In this document: piece after piece, positions 62,991 to 64,000 of the stretch
Position numbering within the stretch: the first letter of the stretch is position 1
Layout of the letters: every line of letters starts with the position of its first letter
NCBI GenBank assembly: GCA_023634235.1
Contig: JAMKCF010000001.1
Location: 3,402,106 to 3,466,105 of the forward strand
Direction of reading: 5' to 3'
Origin: Pisaster brevispinus
Taxonomy: Eukaryota; Echinodermata; Asteroidea; Forcipulatida; Asteriidae
Length of the DNA stretch: 64,000 nucleotides
Notes under the pieces: generated by a model
What the model was told of the DNA's origin: nothing
The model's input: the letters and a program-made list of their open reading frames with translations, nothing else
Databases searched by the model: none
Translations under genes and position numbers: made by a program

Positions 62991-63049
62991 TAGAAAAAAA
63001 TAATTACCACTTTGAGATGCCCTCTCAAAGTGGTAATTATTTTTTTCTA
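62991..63049. repeat. Perfect 27-bp hairpin, 5-base loop
   Basis: 62991-63017 (TAGAAAAAAATAATTACCAC..) is the exact reverse complement of 63023-63049, loop TGCCC. The end bases are A/T-rich and the core is CCACTTTGAGA. Confidence 0.9.
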
Positions 63050-63313
63050 AGTTAACATTTTGTGTAGCAAAATATTCATTTAGACTGAACTTACATGTAT
63101 TTTGTGCACAATGAATGTCAATATTGAGTAGCAAATCGTGATGTTTCAGTAGCAACTGATACAATTTGCATAGTACACACACATGTTCTTTGCTCTGCTA
63201 TTCAAGGAAAATTGTTCGCTGTTAAGAACTGCATATTATTATTATTATTCAGAAGATTTGCTTGAGGTCGAAGCCGTAGCATTAACCCGTTTAATTTTCT
63301 TTTTTCTTCACAG

Positions 63314-63430
63314 TATTAGAGGACGGTGAAGCCAGGACCACCACAATGGCGACTCCATCAGAGATAGCAGCTGCAAAGAATGCACTCATTCAGTCTACAG
63401 CTGGTGCCATCCCCTTTATGAACGAGAAGG
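63314..63430 (+). CDS. Exon of an unrecognised gene, first coding or internal
   Basis: The acceptor TTCTTCACAG and donor AAGG|GTACGT frame an open stretch. From the ATG at 63346 it reads MATPSEIAAAKNALIQSTAG and AIPFMNEKG, and the frame is also open upstream to the acceptor (LEDGEARTTT). It is a good coding exon but I do not recognise the protein. It runs right out of the window, head-to-head with CWF19L1. Confidence 0.6.
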
Positions 63431-63495
63431 GTACGTAATGCACTCAGGTGTCCCTGGTGCCGCATTTCTCTCCCATCTCCACTTCTCGGACCCTT

Positions 63496-63919
63496 GGGGG
63501 CCCTTCAGAATAGTCAATGTTAAAATTTTATTATTATTATTATTATTATTTTTTTTTTTGACCCACCCTACCACCCCAAATTTTGATTTTTAAATATTGA
63601 ATGGCTTCATAATATACTCTATACACTGAGGAACAAAGTAATGTCTCAAATGAACCAGATACATTATTTTAGACCAAAGGTCTCCAACATCAGTAGTTTT
63701 CAATGGTTTTTTCAGGCATAAACAAACAACTTTGAGTTTAATCAGGAATTTAATTGACAATCTTGGCCAGCTGGGTACTTTTTCTTTTTCTTTTTCGTTT
63801 GTTAAGTTATATACTTCTTTTTTTTAAATAAAAACTGAATTTTGATTTTCAGTTATTTCTTGTGACCCACCCACCCACAGTTTCGATTTAAAAAAAAAGA
63901 AACTATTCTGAATGACCCC
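63496..63919 (+). mobile_element. GGGGCCATTCAGAATAG-type element, copy 2
   Basis: GGGGGCCCTTCAGAATAGTC at the left, CTATTCTGAATGACCCC at the right. The interior matches 16573-16979 (TTGAATGGCTTCATAATA, TTGGCCAGCTGGGTACTTTT). Confidence 0.75.
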
Positions 63920-64000
63920 TTACGACCCCAGAATACTAATAATTTTTTGTAATCTCCCCGAGCTTATACCTCTCCAGCTGTTTCAGCGCCTGCATTGTTG

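Overview
This window is animal nuclear DNA. Coding sequence sits in short exons with GT/AG borders and matching phases, separated by long AT-rich introns full of tRNA-derived SINEs, fold-back elements, retrotransposon tails and minisatellites. The gene content (a sperm receptor-for-egg-jelly type protein with one membrane span) and the repeats (elements beginning near GGGCCCAATTTCATAGAG, and Leu-tRNA-like SINEs with ATT tails) suggest a marine invertebrate deuterostome, most likely an echinoderm. That assignment is inference from the sequence alone.

Layout. (1) 1-24224, plus strand: the 3' part of a REJ/GPS membrane protein gene. Fourteen consecutive exons join in phase and encode the last ~708 residues: REJ-type module, GAIN-like region, GPS cleavage motif, two tiny exons, one membrane helix and a stop. 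The intron between its first two visible exons and the third holds a 45-bp minisatellite and a 19-bp satellite. A later intron holds a 258-bp tandem repeat carrying a tRNA-like sequence. (2) 24225-34422: no supported gene, mostly repeats and AT-rich sequence. (3) 34423-39218, minus strand: two exons of a Thr/Ser-rich single-pass membrane protein, 5' part not found. (4) 39.2-47.5 kb: mostly repeats, with a possible signal-peptide exon at 40951 (plus). (5) 47515-60756, minus strand: a complete 14-exon CWF19L1 gene, 531 residues by conceptual joining, a lariat-debranching-associated spliceosome factor. Two of its exons have partial broken copies in the adjoining introns. (6) 60.8-64 kb: a head-to-head intergenic region with hairpins and fold-back elements, then one exon (63314-63430, plus) of an unrecognised gene running out of the window.

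The protein genes do not form a pathway. The REJ-like protein would act at the cell surface (sperm-egg jelly recognition in sea urchins), the Thr-rich protein at the plasma membrane, and CWF19L1 in the nucleus. I found no clear new defence or mobile system. The strongest unusual signals are the atypical GPS with tiny phase-1 exons behind it, the duplicated splice-site/exon fragments in CWF19L1, two perfect long hairpins near 61.4 and 63.0 kb, and the satellite-filled intron.
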